Assembly: GCA_022376515.1 (NCBI GenBank)
Contig: WTXI01000286.1
Span: 1 to 46,469 of the forward strand
From: Lactifluus volemus
Taxonomy: Eukaryota; Basidiomycota; Agaricomycetes; Russulales; Russulaceae
Length of the DNA stretch: 46,469 bases
Direction of reading: 5' to 3'
Each line of letters begins with the position of its first letter. Positions within the stretch are counted from its first letter, which is position 1. The position numbers and the translations under genes are program-made. The notes under the pieces are model-generated. The model saw only the letters and a list, made by a program, of their open reading frames with translations. It was not told where the DNA came from and ran no database searches. This document shows positions 29,774-39,474 of this stretch, piece by piece.

Positions 29774-32700
29774 AGAGCTCGTGCCGCGCGACCTGGGTAC
29801 GAGCCTTAGGACTGAAACGAATGTACATTAGCTATGCCAATGCCAATGCTTTGAATTTGCCCATTTCGTTTTCAAATGTCCACAAAACGGTCGCAGATGT
29901 TGCCTTAGTCGACAGTGGAGCCACAGAAAACTTCCTTGATCAGCGCACAGTCCGCCGATGGGGACTCAGCACTCATAAACTCCCTCACCCCCGCTACGTC
30001 TACAATGTGGATGGAACCCAGAACCAGGCTGGGACACTTACGGAGTATTGTGTCCTTCGCTGTGTCGTGGGGGACAAAGACACTCTCCAGCGGTTCTATG
30101 TCACCAATCTTGGCAAGGATCGTGTCCTCTTGGGGCACCCCTGGCTCTCAGAGTTCAATCCTCGCATCGATTGGACCAAGGGAGAAGTACAGAATGGAGG
30201 AGTACGGATCGAAACCAAGTGGAGGAAGTTCCAGCGCCCTCGTCAGATATACAAGGACAGGGAGAAGGAACCAGCACGCATTGATCGCACCAATGTGGCC
30301 CAGGAATGGGCCATAAAGGCGCACCAAGAGCAGGTAGCCAGTGGGGAAAAGCACGAGGTGCTACCACCCCAATACCGAGACTATGCGGACGTCTTTGACG
30401 AAGAAAAATCCCATCGTTTCCCACCTTCACGACCAGAGGATCACGCCATTGTCTTGAAGGAGGACGCCCCAGCTTCCATCAATTGTAAAGTCTATGCCCT
30501 CACGAGGGAGGAGAAGGAAGCGACCCAGAAGTTCTTAAAAGAGAATGAGCAGTGGGGATTCATCGAAAAGTCCAACTCTCCCTGGTCGACCCCTTGGTTC
30601 TTTATAAAGAAAAGAGATGGGAGTCTCCGACCCATCCAGGACTATAGGGAAGTGAACAGTTGGACGATTCGAGATGTGTACCCCATCCCTCGCATTGAGC
30701 AAATTCTGGAAGCGTTGCACGGACGCACCCTCTTCACGGCACTGGACATTCGTTGGGGCTATCATAACATCCAGATTCGCCCTGAGGATCGATGGAAGGC
30801 TGCGTTTAAGACTCCCTTTGGCCTGTACCAACCAAAGGTGATGCTCTTCGGCCTTCAGAACTCTCCAGCCACCTTTCAGCGTTGCATGGATCGGGTCTTT
30901 GCTAAGATCATGAACCGCTACCCAGGGAAGGTGTTTGTGTACATGGACGATGTCTTGGTGGCCACAGGGGGAGACGTGGAGGAACATAGGAGGATAGTCC
31001 GAGAAATCCTCGAGATGTTCCGCCAAGAATCCTTCTTCCTCAAACTGTCGAAGTGCAAGTTTGAGCAGACCAGCATTGACTACCTTGGCATCCGCGTGGA
31101 ACATGGGACCATCCGCATCGATCCCACGAAGAGGAAAGGACTATCTCAATGGCCTCGAACCTTGTCTTCAGTGAAGGAGGTCCGGAGTACGCTTGGTGTG
31201 TTGGGGTATCAGAGACCATTCATTCCCCACTTTGCACACCTTGCGGCGCCACTCACTGCCTTACTGAAGAAGGGACGACCATTCAAGTGGACGGATGAGT
31301 GCACCAAAGCTTTGGATGCACTCCTCCAGATCATAGAGTCCGACCCTGTCCTCCAGAGACCTGATTATGACCGCCCCTTCGAGATGGAGGTGGACGCATC
31401 CCAGTATGCCACTGGGGCCATCCTCTACCAACGAAATGACAAACAGAGACTCTGTCCAGTGGGCTACCACTCCCAGACACTAAACGAGGCTGAGAGAGGG
31501 TATGACGTCCATGATAGAGAGCTCTTGGCTGTAATTCGGGGTTTGCGACGATGGAGACACTTGTTCCTCTCCTCTCCCTTCACTGCCATTGTGCACACCG
31601 ATCATAATAACCTTCGATACTACCGGCAACCCCAAAGAATCAACCGACGCGTAGCAAGGTACCTTAGTGACCTTGCGGACTACAATTACAAACTGGTGCA
31701 CCGCCCAGGCAAGCTGAACAAGGCTGACGCGCTGTCTAGACCACCAGGGGTGGACGAAGGGAAGCACGACAACGAAAACACCCTTGTCCTACCTGACAAA
31801 CTCTTCGCGCGGGCAGCGGAGGTCAGCGACCTTGAACAGCAGGTCTGGGATTGGCAAGCACGCACACCAGACTACTTCACAGAATTGCATCGCTCCTACC
31901 CACTTGATTCAGTGAACCACCATTGGGTGCACCAAGGAAGACCTGTGGTCGCGGACCAGGAGGATCTGAAGCGACAGATCCTGCATGAGTACCATGACCA
32001 CGCCTTGGTTGGGCACCCAGGCATCGCCACGACGCTTCAGAAGGTGTCTGAGGACTACTGGTGGCCAACGATGCGACAGTTCGTCCAGAACTACGTCAAG
32101 GGATGTGCAACTTGCCAAATGACGAAACCCAACACTGTGAAACCTAAACCACCATTGATGCCGATCACTGTGGAACCGAAAGCAATCCCTTTCCAGACCA
32201 TCTCCCTTGACCTCATCACCGATCTCCCAATCTCAAAGGGGTATGATTCGATCCTCACAGTGGTGGACCACGATTGCTCGAAGGCAGCCTTCTTCTTGCC
32301 CTGTCAGAAGACAATTGACGCAGAGGAAGTGGCCCGGCTCTATGTGGAACACATCTTCCCTCTCTTTGGCTGCCCCCACCACGTCATCTCGGACAGAGAT
32401 CCCCGTTTTACTGCACACTTCACCCGCCAGATGTGCGAACTGCTAGGAATCACACAGAACATCAGCTCTGCTTATCATCCGCAGACTGATGGACAATCAG
32501 AACGCGCTAATCAGTGGGTGGAGCAGTATTTGCGGATCTATGGAAGCAGCCAACAAGACGACTGGGCAAACCTTCTCCTCTTGCCCAATTTGTTCACAAC
32601 TCCTGGCCAAATGCGAGCACAGGGAAGGCTCCCTGTGAGCTCTTGTGGGGCGCAAACCCAATCATCCATCCCTCCGGAAAAAGCACAAACATCCCTGCGT

Positions 32701-32781
32701 TACATCAAAGGCAGATGTGGCTTAAGGAGGCTAGGGAGCGCGCCCAGGATGCTATCAGAAAAGCACAGGAACTGTGGCTGA
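29770..32781 (+). CDS. Gypsy Pol: protease, reverse transcriptase, RNase H and integrase core
   Basis: Lies in the -1 frame relative to Gag and probably expressed by slippage at U UUU UGA (29767-29773). Residues counted from 29770: aspartic protease VDSGATENF (about 48), reverse transcriptase from about 270 (WSTPWFFIKKRDGSLRP) with YMDDV at about 391, RNase H (EVDASQYATGA about 540; HTDHNNLRY about 610), integrase zinc finger (H…H, CATC, about 741-785), DDE core (LDLITDLP about 814, ISDRDPRF about 874, Glu in DGQSERANQ about 911). At about 32577 the family sequence jumps to the next frame, so the tail of this frame to 32781 is not genuine. One base appears to be missing, which separates the integrase core from its C-terminus. 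Confidence 0.92.
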   Translation: MKSSCRATWVRALGLKRMYISYANANALNLPISFSNVHKTVADVALVDSGATENFLDQRTVRRWGLSTHKLPHPRYVYNVDGTQNQAGTLTEYCVLRCVVGDKDTLQRFYVTNLGKDRVLLGHPWLSEFNPRIDWTKGEVQNGGVRIETKWRKFQRPRQIYKDREKEPARIDRTNVAQEWAIKAHQEQVASGEKHEVLPPQYRDYADVFDEEKSHRFPPSRPEDHAIVLKEDAPASINCKVYALTREEKEATQKFLKENEQWGFIEKSNSPWSTPWFFIKKRDGSLRPIQDYREVNSWTIRDVYPIPRIEQILEALHGRTLFTALDIRWGYHNIQIRPEDRWKAAFKTPFGLYQPKVMLFGLQNSPATFQRCMDRVFAKIMNRYPGKVFVYMDDVLVATGGDVEEHRRIVREILEMFRQESFFLKLSKCKFEQTSIDYLGIRVEHGTIRIDPTKRKGLSQWPRTLSSVKEVRSTLGVLGYQRPFIPHFAHLAAPLTALLKKGRPFKWTDECTKALDALLQIIESDPVLQRPDYDRPFEMEVDASQYATGAILYQRNDKQRLCPVGYHSQTLNEAERGYDVHDRELLAVIRGLRRWRHLFLSSPFTAIVHTDHNNLRYYRQPQRINRRVARYLSDLADYNYKLVHRPGKLNKADALSRPPGVDEGKHDNENTLVLPDKLFARAAEVSDLEQQVWDWQARTPDYFTELHRSYPLDSVNHHWVHQGRPVVADQEDLKRQILHEYHDHALVGHPGIATTLQKVSEDYWWPTMRQFVQNYVKGCATCQMTKPNTVKPKPPLMPITVEPKAIPFQTISLDLITDLPISKGYDSILTVVDHDCSKAAFFLPCQKTIDAEEVARLYVEHIFPLFGCPHHVISDRDPRFTAHFTRQMCELLGITQNISSAYHPQTDGQSERANQWVEQYLRIYGSSQQDDWANLLLLPNLFTTPGQMRAQGRLPVSSCGAQTQSSIPPEKAQTSLRYIKGRCGLRRLGSAPRMLSEKHRNCG

Positions 32782-33875
32782 AAAGGCGCCGGAGAAAGAA
32801 GGGCCAAAGACACTTCTACCCATTCGAAAAAGGACAACAAGTATTGTTGGAGGGAACAAACCTAAAGACAATATATCCGTCCGCAAAGTTGGGACCAAAG
32901 AGATATGGTCCGTTCCCCATCATTGACGTCATTTCCCCAGTGGTGTACCGCCTCCAGCTTCCCCCGCACTGGCGCATTCACAATGTCTTCCACGCGTCCT
33001 TGTTAACACCTTACAAGGAGACGGAGGAACATGGGCGTAACTTCACAGAACCGCCACCTGATCTGATGGAAGGCGAGCCAGAATATGAGGTGGAGCAGAT
33101 CATTGATGCGCGCAAGAAAGGGAAGGCAGAAAAGCTTGAGTATCTCCTTCGTTGGAAGGGATATTCACCCGCTCATGATAGTTGGGAACCCGCTGGCAAT
33201 GTGAAGGCTCCGGAGCTCATTAAGGAGTTCTATCAGCGCAACCCCAATGCGATAGGGGGAGGAAGGATAAAAGCGAAGAGGAAGAGACGGATCCGCACCA
33301 TCATTACCCCCACTACCTCCTCCTCCATGAGTAATGCCTTACAACTTGCGTTCCAATACCCCAACTCAGAGGAGGACTACCTCCAACTCCTCGACTCGTC
33401 GTTCGACTCCCTCACGGTCTGTGAGGGGGGAGAGTGGTCCCTCTCAGAGACGTCCCTTGCCGAGGACACCCCAGCAGAACCAGCACAGATCAGCGCCGCC
33501 ACCGTACAGGAGGACCACCCGCTCGCCTCGCCAAGAGCCTCGCCGCAGCCCCTCGTACCATCCGAGGACCCCATCTCCTCTCCCAGGCCCGACGCCGCCT
33601 CCCCAACTCTCGCCTATCCAGGAAGCCCTGGAGACGCTAGCAGCGGACATGAGGTTCCAGCCAGAAGTCATGTCGCTGGAGACCCCACGCGCTGCGATCC
33701 GAATCCCCTTACGATCCCTGGAAGGTCTTCAGCTGGGCCCAACCTTCTGCAAGTGACGGTGCTCATCAACTCCAGGGGGTACGTGCAGCAGATGGGGACG
33801 GCCTACGTCCACTCGTCGTCGCGTCTTCGTCGCATGGGGGGCCGTCTGGTGGTGATTCCGGAGTCAGCCCTCTGA
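32577..33875 (+). CDS. Gypsy Pol 3' part in shifted frame: integrase C-terminus and chromodomain
   Basis: Continues the integrase (PLAQFVHNSWPN, CELLWGANP, KLGPKRYGPFPII, FHASLLTPY) in the frame -1 to the first part of Pol. A chromodomain follows at about 33083-33250 (YEVEQIIDAR, YLLRWKGYSPAHDSWEP). Chromodomains on integrases steer insertion to heterochromatin marked by histone H3 methylation. After the chromodomain the frame stays open through an acidic/Pro-rich part to VIPESAL at 33875, and from 33334 it overlaps a second long frame. It lacks a start of its own. A programmed shift is possible but a one-base deletion is more likely. Confidence 0.8.
   Translation, partial: PLAQFVHNSWPNASTGKAPCELLWGANPIIHPSGKSTNIPALHQRQMWLKEARERAQDAIRKAQELWLKRRRRKKGQRHFYPFEKGQQVLLEGTNLKTIYPSAKLGPKRYGPFPIIDVISPVVYRLQLPPHWRIHNVFHASLLTPYKETEEHGRNFTEPPPDLMEGEPEYEVEQIIDARKKGKAEKLEYLLRWKGYSPAHDSWEPAGNVKAPELIKEFYQRNPNAIGGGRIKAKRKRRIRTIITPTTSSSMSNALQLAFQYPNSEEDYLQLLDSSFDSLTVCEGGEWSLSETSLAEDTPAEPAQISAATVQEDHPLASPRASPQPLVPSEDPISSPRPDAASPTLAYPGSPGDASSGHEVPARSHVAGDPTRCDPNPLTIPGRSSAGPNLLQVTVLINSRGYVQQMGTAYVHSSSRLRRMGGRLVVIPESAL
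33334..33756 (+). CDS. Overlapping 3' ORF of the gypsy element, basic Arg/Pro-rich protein
   Basis: 140 residues from ATG at 33334 (MPYNLRSNTPTQRRT…), very rich in Arg, Ser and Pro, read in a different frame over the end of the chromodomain-carrying frame. The C-terminal part (LETPRAAIRIPLRSLEGLQLG) looks structured. Directly after its stop the other frame reads VTVLINSRGYVQQMGTAYVH, which looks like the natural continuation, so a frame change near 33750 is suspected. It may be the N-terminal part of a nucleic-acid-binding protein whose zinc knuckles lie at 33913-34100. Function unknown. Confidence 0.45.
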   Translation: MPYNLRSNTPTQRRTTSNSSTRRSTPSRSVRGESGPSQRRPLPRTPQQNQHRSAPPPYRRTTRSPRQEPRRSPSYHPRTPSPLPGPTPPPQLSPIQEALETLAADMRFQPEVMSLETPRAAIRIPLRSLEGLQLGPTFCK

Positions 33876-34224
33876 GAATCACTGGCAAGCGCAAGAGGAG
33901 GGGAAGAAGTCATATTATTGCGGCAAGTGCAACAAGGATGGGGTGGACCACAAGTACGAGAACTGTCCTTTGTGGAGGGAGTGCCTCTATTGCCAGAAGA
34001 GAGGGCACTACTCCCATGACTGTCACCACCCCCATGCGCGTTGCACTGTCTATAGGTGCCGGGTCTTCCCTGACCACCAGTACTATGGGAGGAACTGTCC
34101 TATCAAGGCCACGGAGTTGCGGCCCGTTACTCATCTTTGGGATGAGTATGATGCAGATGACGTCGACGCAGGTGAGGCGCTTTTTGATGACATTGACTGG
34201 GAGTCCATGGACAGGGGTGACTGA
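33856..34224 (+). CDS. Zinc-knuckle frame downstream of pol in the gypsy element
   Basis: Open frame without a clear start, ending at TGA 34222-34224. It encodes CGKCNKDGVDHKYENC (CCHC-like) and a classical knuckle CLYCQKRGHYSHDC, then CTVYRCRVFPDHQYYGRNC and an acidic tail (DEYDADDVDAGEALFDD). It lies after integrase and chromodomain, where other elements may have env. It shares no motif with envelope proteins: no signal peptide and no membrane segment. Together with 33334-33756 it may form one accessory RNA/DNA-binding protein, now broken or expressed by frameshift or splicing. Confidence 0.5.
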   Translation, partial: FRSQPSENHWQAQEEGKKSYYCGKCNKDGVDHKYENCPLWRECLYCQKRGHYSHDCHHPHARCTVYRCRVFPDHQYYGRNCPIKATELRPVTHLWDEYDADDVDAGEALFDDIDWESMDRGD

Positions 34225-34246
34225 GGCGCATGGTGGTACATGCGCC

Positions 34247-34261
34247 TAGGAGAGAGGGTAC
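34247..34261 (+). other. Gypsy polypurine tract
   Basis: AGGAGAGAGGGTAC immediately before the 3' LTR, the expected plus-strand primer. Confidence 0.65.
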
Positions 34262-35197
34262 TGTTACGGTTATGCGGACCGCCCGGCCCATTTCTTACTA
34301 TTTTCCGCCTGATTTCCGACTTGCGTTGTGACCTAGGATCCCTTTCCTTGGCCAGCCCCTTCTGTTCCGCTTCTAGGGGCTGTGCGTCGCCGTTTTGGAC
34401 GTGTATTTGACTCAGGGATCATGACTCAAATCTTGAGTCAGCGTTCTTGACTCAGATCTTGAGTCAGACGCACTGAGTCAGTTCTTGAGTCATCAGAACT
34501 GACTCAGGTCCTTAGTCAATAGTCTTGACTTCGCTACTGTACTGTGACCTTTGTAGGATAGTTGGCTGGCCCTCTGTACGCATAAATAGGGTCCTGTAGA
34601 CGAGCTAAAGCCCCAGCTTCAGCTTCGTCTAGAATCGCAGTTCATTGTTTCCTGCTCACACACGCATCGCATCTTTTCCTCTCTTCTTGTGAATCCCCTC
34701 TTCGTACCTTGATCCAGGTACTTCGCGCCACGATCAGACATCTGTGAACTTGTTCCAATTCCTTGAAACAAGTCCCCAGACGCCTGAACCCTAATACGAA
34801 CGCGCTGTGAGAAGTAGTCCCCACTTCTCACCCCGCGTCCGCCCTCGAACCTTAGTTCAACCTCTCACGAGTGTCCTTGGAAGGCGAGCATCTCTTGCAT
34901 TCCAATTACACTCGCGCCCGTGTTGCGGTTGAACCTACACATCGTCTTTCATCCATCTGCCACCGTCTATCCTTTTTAGGAACGGTAACTCCGACCATCG
35001 CGTGCGCCGGCCCGTACTAACCGCCTCACGCGATACGAACCTCCGAGAGTTCGCACAGTCAAGTCTACTCCTCTAGGACCTTGTCTGTGTGTGCTAGAAT
35101 CGACTATTTGGTGTTGCTAGTCTTGTCCGACTCGCCGCAGCAAATAGCCAATCAGAACGACGCTCACTTCGAGCCACGGTCCCTGCGAACCGTGACA
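34262..35197 (+). repeat. Gypsy 3' LTR
   Basis: 936 bp, identical by eye to the 5' LTR (offset 7,535), including the TGASTCA array (34408-34532) and TATA element (34582-34588). The sequence after it (ATGAT) does not repeat the 5-mer before the 5' LTR. Confidence 0.95.
34408..34532 (+). promoter_or_regulatory. TGASTCA array in the 3' LTR
   Basis: Same eight exact and two degenerate sites with 14/12-bp alternation as in the 5' LTR. In this position it could also drive transcription into the flanking sequence to the right. Confidence 0.75.
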
Positions 35198-35851
35198 ATG
35201 ATCGAGTCACCGCTTTTCACGCCACCGCGCCTCATCGGCCGGAATCCCTGCGGACACTTGAAGAGTGGCAGCCCCAACGGCTGTGTTGCAGGAGGAAGAC
35301 TCGGCTACCGAAAGTGAGTAGAGTGGTCAAGAGGTTACCATCAGGCCCGGGTGCGAGTTGTTGGGTAGTGCTGAGCAGTCTGCAAAATACGTGGACAATA
35401 CCTTGCCACGTGTGTCAAATGTGACGTAAGTAGAATCGGACTCGAGCACACCAGTCAACACGGCATTTTAATAGTTATCTGCCTGCTCCCGCTTCCGTCG
35501 ACAGGCTGCGGCACGAAACTGAAGGTCAGAGTCAAAGAGAAAGTGATTTCGTGATTGGAGCTATAGGATTAGCAGCCTTTGAACTTGGGGAAAGAAAAGG
35601 AAACACACGAAGTTGAAGGTTACGCAGTATAGCCAAGAAGTCCAACTCCTTGAAAGTGTCCTTGTTGATTGAGGATTGCAGACAGGGATATGAAGTGAAC
35701 AAGGAACGATGAGAGTTACGATGTGTGATGGAAATGGTAATGAGGCCATTGGGGGAGCAGGAAACATGGGACAAAAGCTCACCTAGACTGGGTGTATCCC
35801 CTTGAGAGATTCGAGGCAGACCAAGTACTTTGGCGCGCGGGTGAGGCACGG
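35198..35851. other. Unassigned region right of the gypsy element
   Basis: No recognisable gene. The long minus-strand frame 35532-36032 is low complexity in residues and has no family features. The sequence does not continue the duplicated zinc-finger flank left of the element. Confidence 0.45.
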
Positions 35852-35883
35852 ACAGGGCGTGACCCTGACAGGTCACGCCCTGT
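35852..35883. repeat. Perfect hairpin
   Basis: ACAGGGCGTGACC, a 6-nt loop (CTGACA), then GGTCACGCCCTGT: a 13-bp perfect inverted repeat. A related hairpin lies at 36013-36035; the two may mark the ends of a small non-autonomous element. Confidence 0.6.
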
Positions 35884-36012
35884 TCAAAAAGACATGGCAG
35901 AAGCATATAACAATGGAATCCACAGAGAGATCCATGTAAAAAGTTTATGATAACTTTGACAGACAGAGACAAAACATACCCTGTCCCACAACGATAGCAT
36001 ATTGCAACAGTG

Positions 36013-36035
36013 GGCATGACCCTGCGGGTCACGCC
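36013..36035. repeat. Second hairpin of the same type
   Basis: GGCATGACCC, TGC loop, GGGTCACGCC: 9 of 10 positions pair. It shares the GGC(G/A)TGACC / GGTCACGCC core with the hairpin at 35852-35883. Confidence 0.6.
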
Positions 36036-37553
36036 AATATATCGATCAGAAAAACATACCAGAGTGACAGTAACACATCACAAAACATACTCGTTAAGGC
36101 ACAACATATGTTTTTTTTTGTGCGGAACAAACAGGAAAGGCAGGCAATCGACACGAAAAAAGGACGGAAGGACCGTAAGAGTTTCATCCGAAGGCCAAGA
36201 AAGGAAAATGATGATGTAAGTTGATTACCAACACCTGTCATCAGCGGGTGTGATTACGGGCGCATAGACCTTGCAAGCAAGGTAATTACTATCTTCGTCT
36301 ATCTGATACATCGCTTTACAAAAAAAAAAAGAAGGTTCTCAACTATATCGGTTCGCCCTTCCCATCTTTTACTTAGTTCCTTTTTGTCTGAGAACACCAC
36401 GCAGAGATTATGAACTATGATCCTGGTCTGCCAGTGTTTGACCTAATGCACCTTTGGACGACTCGTGCGCGCCCACAGCTGAGGGTTCCGTGATGTCATC
36501 CGTGAAGGCTTGGTCCAAAGCTGGTTTCCCTATCAAATAAATGATCCTCGTTGTCCCATCGTACGGGAATTCCTTCCGGCGTAACCCTACGTATGCCCTT
36601 GACTTGTCGACCAACATCATACTCTACGCACCTTTCAACAAATCTGCTCAACCCGCGAGCGACAAATAGGGTTCCACGGCGGGCGGTGTTGACAAATGCG
36701 GAAATCCGAAGGTTGTCAGTGGCGTCTTCCTTCTGGGCATTGGTCTATGATGGGTTCCTCACGACGAATGGAAATGCTGCAAGCGGGATCGACTACATCT
36801 TCGATAACTGGAGCGAGACTGTGAGCACTCTGAGCCCTTTTAGAAACTACCCGAGGAGTTCGCTGATGATGGTCCTTTGAACTTAGCCTTTCGTGTACAA
36901 CGCCACATCGCAAGTGATGACTATCGGAGATTCGAAGCTATTGGACAGCGTGGAAATGGTGGACCGGGGACAAGTGGAGGATGCTTATGCCGAGGTTTAT
37001 GTTGTTCAATCAGGTGTCCGAGGCGATAGATGGAGGACGTGCTCCGTGGTCATGTGGTGATTGTTTGTTGCAGTATTTGTACCACTGCCCACGGCGTTGT
37101 AATCAAGCGTCTAAGTCCACTGACGTTAGCGTCCAATATTACTTTGATCATTCCCCCAAAGCCGGCCTCAGTGAATTGTACATTAAGATGTACTGTACAC
37201 ATCAAGGTACACATCATATAAAAAACATTTGGCGCCCACGCACGGGGCATACATAAAGAAACTGTAGAAAGTGTTCGAGTCAGGTAAATCAAAGCCATCC
37301 AGAAGAGCGCTAGGCCTTCTGCAACTAAGAACATATGTCAAGGCAACAACTAAAATGAGTCACGACTGAGACTCACCTTGGTCAGAAGCCCTAATTGTAA
37401 TGACACTGGCAGCTGACGATTCTGATTCATGAGGTGACGGGGAAGTTAGAATTGGTTAGAACGTTCCTAAATTAACGCATTCCGGGGATTTCAATGGTTG
37501 TAGTAACACTGGGAGATGACCGAGAATAGATGCGGGGGGTTGGAGATGGAGAT
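36036..37553. other. Unassigned region, possibly decayed
   Basis: Short minus-strand frames only. The one at 36408-36620 (70 residues, with GTTRIIYLIGKPALDQAF) looks protein-like but I cannot assign it. There are poly-A and poly-T runs near 36110 and 36320. A 16-nt perfect palindrome-like motif ACCTTGCAAGCAAGGT lies at 36268-36283. Confidence 0.4.
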
Positions 37554-39474
37554 TCAAGGGGCAGTGGGTCCCAGCAGGACAGAGACGTGATGAGATGGGG
37601 ATCCATCCGAAACGGGTTGGACATGGGTCAATGGGCCAGCGCACAAAGGATACCGCGATGGGTCGTCCCACCTGTTGAAGAGGGTTGGGCCATGTAACGT
37701 ATGGAAAGATTCGGAAGCAAGGAAGAGCATGAAGTGGAGAACGCTTCTATCCGACGAGTCCCCAGTCTTCGCCCTTTCTACGATTTCATTCCACGTTTCA
37801 CAGAATCGGTCCTTCAATTCAGGGAGAGTATCTTGTATGTTAAACCCAGAAAGGGATGGTAAGATGTATTGTGCGATGGACCACTTGGCGGAGGGTGAGG
37901 CGTTCAAGATCTGGGTGGCGATGAGGTTCCAATTGGGCAAGTAACAAGTTATTGCGATTTTGACAGTAGTTTTCACGAATGACGTCTTCCGATTCACCCA
38001 ATTGCTTCGCAGCGAGTTCGATCCAATCGTCACCCCTTTCCTCCGCGGATACGGCGACCAGAACGTCCGCAATAATGGTTTGTGCGAGTGAGCCATCTTC
38101 CGTCCCTTGCATTCTGGCTGAGAGATTGCCCAACCTCAATGGTTTGTACGGCCTTTCGGTACTCGGTGTGATAAAATAAATCCAATAAGCCTAAACTATT
38201 GGCCAGATCTGCAACCTTCAGGTACGTTTTGAATTGTTCCATTGTGTTCTGGTCGAAGAGCGAAGTGAGTGGGAATGTGCGCTTCATGAAAGCCACCGAG
38301 ACGGAAGAAAACTTCATAGAGTCCAATTTCGCGAGAACACCGTGGGAATCCGAGACGATATTAGAGCCATAAAAGCCGTGGATGTCGTTGAAGAACTGAC
38401 CCAGTTGATCATCTGAGGCAAGGACATGGGCATCAAGCATCCAATTCAGGATGAAGCCGTCAACAGTCGACGAATCGTTGGAAACAAACTCTGCTGCCAT
38501 CTTCTCGATGCCTTTAGAAAACCCGAGGGAATATTTAGCAGCCTGGTCACGAAGGCGCTTCGAGAAGGAAGCTGGGTATAATAGCCAGCCATATATTCGA
38601 AAGGTCCAAGAGGAAAATGGGGAATAGTATGGGCTATCCGCCCACACCATTGGTATGACTGTGATGATCAGGTACGCCGTGGCAGCGACGGCGATCCATC
38701 CAACTACGAAGTAAAAGATGGTGCGATTGATATTGAAGAGGTATATGAGAAGGCCGGTGAAGAACAGGAAGAGGGAAGTGTGTATCAGGAGGGTCATGAC
38801 GTCTGACACCGATGAGAAGCCCAGCCTATCGACGCCACGGGAAAAGAATGCACGAATCCGGGCACATCGTGTGGTGTGTGCCCTAGGCTCTGACTGATCC
38901 GGAGGAATCGACGGGCCCATTGCTGTAACATTAGTGCCAGCATAGCAGAAGTAAGAGCGATAGTCAAGCTCAAGAACCAGAGAGTATTGACAATGATGAC
39001 GTAATTCTGGGGAGAGAAGGGCGGCGGAGTAACTTCCGTGGGTGGCTGAGATGGGTTGGTGTCGGCGTGAAGCTGAAGCTTATAGATATTTTCAAGGTAA
39101 AATGATGAGGTCTCTTGAGGATTTGACTTGAGGTCGAGGACAGTCACGGCGAGCAATACCGCAACGGAAGCAGAGAATAGACCGGTCTATGATTGTTGAC
39201 TTGAGGTGATGGGAATGTTTGTTATAAGCTGAGGACTCACAAAGACAAGAATGCCGTCAGAATCTTTCTGCCAGCGTTTGGCCATCTCCCTGTGTTCTTC
39301 CTCTGCCACATGAGAATAATTGTTGAAGAGAGAAGCTGAACTATCAGCGAGTTCAAGATTAGGCGTGGGGAACGCTTGATCTTACGTCCAGATTGGCGAG
39401 ATTAGCAAAGACAACGAAGGCCAAGGGAGAGGTAACATACCTGTGGGCTCTGGGTTATTAGGTGTTACTGACAT
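37554..39474 (-). pseudogene. DUF6535-type membrane protein, decayed copy 1
   Basis: Start ATG at 39474; exon 1 39474-39441, exon 2 39335-39241 (EEEHREMAKRWQKDSDGILVF), exon 3 from 39186. The protein has the DUF6535 features of Agaricomycetes: FSASVAVLLAVTVLDLK, a membrane helix NTLWFLSLTIALTSAMLAL, QQWARRFLRI, RIRAFFSRGVDRLGF, then two more helices (HTSLFLFFTGLLIYLF; FYFVVGWIAVAATAYLIITV). Three frame breaks are seen by comparison with copy 2 and internal continuity: near 38862 (one base short between LRISQSLGHTPHD and RIRAFF), near 38101-38116, and near 37929-37941 (extra C). The function of the family is unknown. It is a pseudogene unless the breaks are assembly errors. Confidence 0.75.

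Larger units (their letters stand above)
26727..35197 (+). mobile_element. Ty3/gypsy chromovirus (Tf1/sushi-like LTR retrotransposon)
   Basis: An 8,471-bp element: 5' LTR 26727-27662, self-priming site 27664-27674, AUG-less ORF, gag, pol with protease, RT, RNase H, integrase and chromodomain, further frames after pol, polypurine tract at 34247-34261, and 3' LTR 34262-35197. LTRs start TGTTACGG and end CCGTGACA. The two LTRs look identical, so the copy is young, yet pol carries a one-base frameshift. The flanking 5-mers differ (CACCC left, ATGAT right), so there is no target-site duplication. Confidence 0.95.

Noticed and set aside
33856..34224. env gene in the gypsy element
   Set aside because: The region lies in the env position but encodes zinc knuckles and an acidic tail, with no signal peptide or membrane helix.
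35532..36032. A 166-codon minus-strand open frame
   Set aside because: Composition is unlike a folded protein, it has no recognisable motif, and it overlaps the hairpin repeat at 35852-35883.
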